Assembly: GCF_001650735.1 (NCBI RefSeq)
Contig: NZ_LXVY01000027.1
Coordinates: forward strand, 62,001 to 126,000
DNA from: Sphingomonas sp. TDK1
Lineage (GTDB): Bacteria; Pseudomonadota; Alphaproteobacteria; Sphingomonadales; Sphingomonadaceae
DNA length: 64,000 bases
Reading direction: 5' to 3'
In this document: piece by piece, positions 63,030 to 64,000 of the stretch
How the letters are laid out: every line of letters begins with the position of its first letter
How positions within the stretch are numbered: the stretch's first letter is position 1
The notes under the pieces: generated by a model
The model's database searches: none
What the model saw: the letters and a program-made list of their open reading frames with translations, nothing else
Told to the model about the DNA's origin: nothing
Position numbers and translations under genes: made by a program

Positions 63030-63916
63030 CCCTCGAACAGCTACGCATCTTCGTCGCGGTTGCCGAACGCGAGCATATGACACGGGCGGCGGAGGCGGTG
63101 GGCGTTACCCAGTCCGCCGCGTCGGCCGCCATCGCCACGCTGGAGGCACGGCACGACATCAAGCTGTTCCACCGCGTCGGCCGCGGTATCGAGCTGACCG
63201 ATGCCGGTCGTTTCTTTCTTGACGAGGCGCGCGCTGTCCTCGCACGGGCGGCCGAAGCGGCGCTGGCGCTGGGCGAATATGCCGGGTTGAAGCGTGGCCA
63301 TCTCCGGCTCGTCGCCAGCCAGACCATCGCTGCCTATTGGCTACCGGAGCGGCTCGCCATGTTTCACCGCCGCTATCCGGATATCGAATTGTCCGTCGCG
63401 ATCGCGAATACCGAAGGCGCCGCGCGCAGCGTCCGGGATGGCGAGGCCGAACTGGGTTTCGTCGAGGGCATGGTCGACGATCCGGCGCTGGCCCACTGGA
63501 AGGTCGGCGAGGACCGCATGCTGCTGGTCAGCAGCACGCACGCGGACGCGATCACCAATGCCTGGCTATCCGCCGCGCCCTGGGTGATGCGTGAGCCCGG
63601 CTCCGGCACCCGCTCCACCTTCGAGACCGCAATCCGGGACCGCGGACTGGACCCGCGCGACCTCAATGTCGTGCTAACCCTGCCTTCCAATGAATCGGTG
63701 CTTGCCGCGGTCCGCGCGGGGGTCGGCGCGGCGATGCTGTCCCAGCTGGTCGTCCTGCCGCTCTTGGAAGCCCGGGCCTTGTTCGCCCTGCCCTTTGCGC
63801 TGCCGCCGCGCCGGTTTCATGGCCTGCGCCAGAAGGAACGGTATCGCAGCAAGGCCGCCGATGCGTTGCTCGAGGTCATCGCGAGCTTCGACGCACAGGC
63901 AGACTGGGTGATCTAA
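63026..63916 (+). CDS. LysR-family transcriptional regulator
   Basis: A 296-residue regulator. HTH in LEQLRIFVAVAEREHMTRAAEAVGVTQSAASAAIATLEA; the sensing domain runs from HLRLVASQTIAAYWLP to the end and resembles the CysB/CbbR-like group. It starts inside the stop of the cytochrome gene (ATGA), so it is co-transcribed with the peroxidase and cytochrome instead of the usual divergent layout. It may sense redox state, but that is inferred from position. Confidence 0.9.
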   Translation: MTLEQLRIFVAVAEREHMTRAAEAVGVTQSAASAAIATLEARHDIKLFHRVGRGIELTDAGRFFLDEARAVLARAAEAALALGEYAGLKRGHLRLVASQTIAAYWLPERLAMFHRRYPDIELSVAIANTEGAARSVRDGEAELGFVEGMVDDPALAHWKVGEDRMLLVSSTHADAITNAWLSAAPWVMREPGSGTRSTFETAIRDRGLDPRDLNVVLTLPSNESVLAAVRAGVGAAMLSQLVVLPLLEARALFALPFALPPRRFHGLRQKERYRSKAADALLEVIASFDAQADWVI

Positions 63917-64000
63917 TCACGTTGGTGACCGAACCGATCGCCGTACCATATCAAGATTGAACGCGGTTCTCGGAACACCGCCTAAAATCTGTGCATTGGC

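Noticed and set aside
1..64000. CRISPR arrays, rRNA, tRNA, prophage or integrative-element ends
   Set aside because: Reading both strands showed no regularly spaced direct repeats, no tRNA-like cloverleaf, no integrase, and no phage structural genes; the only mobile trace is the decayed transposase near 46 kb.

Overview
The window is a high-GC chromosomal segment that most resembles a Sphingomonas-type alphaproteobacterium (Sphingomonadaceae). The evidence is the gene content: three TonB-dependent receptors of alphaproteobacterial type, a SapC protein, two FAD-dependent tryptophan-halogenase-family proteins, an HWE-type histidine kinase with a LOV protein, TorF/TIGR02001 and DUF4403 proteins, and many exo-acting glycoside hydrolases. 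No rRNA, tRNA, CRISPR array or intact insertion sequence was seen. The taxonomic call rests on recognised protein families, not on a marker gene.

Layout. 1-2.6 kb: end of an ECF sigma factor gene, its zinc-binding anti-sigma factor, a subtilisin-like protease and a TIGR02001 outer-membrane protein, tightly overlapped. 2.6-13 kb: a carbohydrate-uptake locus with a LacI regulator and sugar MFS transporter on the minus strand, facing a GH3 beta-glycosidase, TonB-dependent receptor, SapC protein and halogenase-family protein; two LacI-type operator half-palindromes lie in the divergent gap. 13-20 kb: a small unknown protein, an ABC exporter pair, a hybrid histidine kinase with an unusual start region, an unknown DNA-binding-like protein with a repeat array in front of it, and a PAP2-like membrane protein. 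20.4-24.8 kb: a minus-strand operon for a LOV photosensor, a CheB-CheR-PAS-HWE kinase and a single-domain response regulator. 24.9-28.4 kb: GH27 alpha-galactosidase divergent from a second halogenase-family protein. 28.4-32.2 kb: CPA2 antiporter, Phd/PIN toxin-antitoxin pair with a 16-base palindromic operator, glutaredoxin, alpha/beta hydrolase, small lipoprotein.

32.3-38.5 kb is a sucrose-type regulon: MFS transporter, GH68 enzyme without a signal peptide, LacI regulator and TonB-dependent receptor. Near-identical operators built on TGCAATCGATTG stand 66-67 bases before both the transporter and the receptor. 38.5-46 kb: a pair of inverted palindromic repeats, M13 peptidase, SnoaL-like protein, NAD-dependent epimerase with a divergent LysR regulator, a 53-residue ORF and a third TonB-dependent receptor. 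46-48.3 kb is a disturbed region with a decayed ISNCY-type transposase and a lower-GC erythromycin-esterase-like gene. 48.4-55.3 kb: DUF4403 lipoprotein, lactonase-like beta-propeller, Tat-signal SDR, DUF1800/DUF1501 pair. 55.3-60.9 kb: an operon GH43-GH43-GH95 for arabinose/xylose/fucose-containing side chains. 61-64 kb: a decayed sigma-factor fragment, then a catalase-family peroxidase, cytochrome b561 and LysR regulator joined by ATGA overlaps.

Taken together this is a plant-polysaccharide and sucrose scavenging region. Outer-membrane receptors import oligosaccharides, periplasmic hydrolases trim them, MFS permeases bring in sugars, and LacI proteins gate each set. It is interleaved with envelope-stress, light and redox signalling modules. 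All functional statements come from reading motifs in the sequence; no database search was run.
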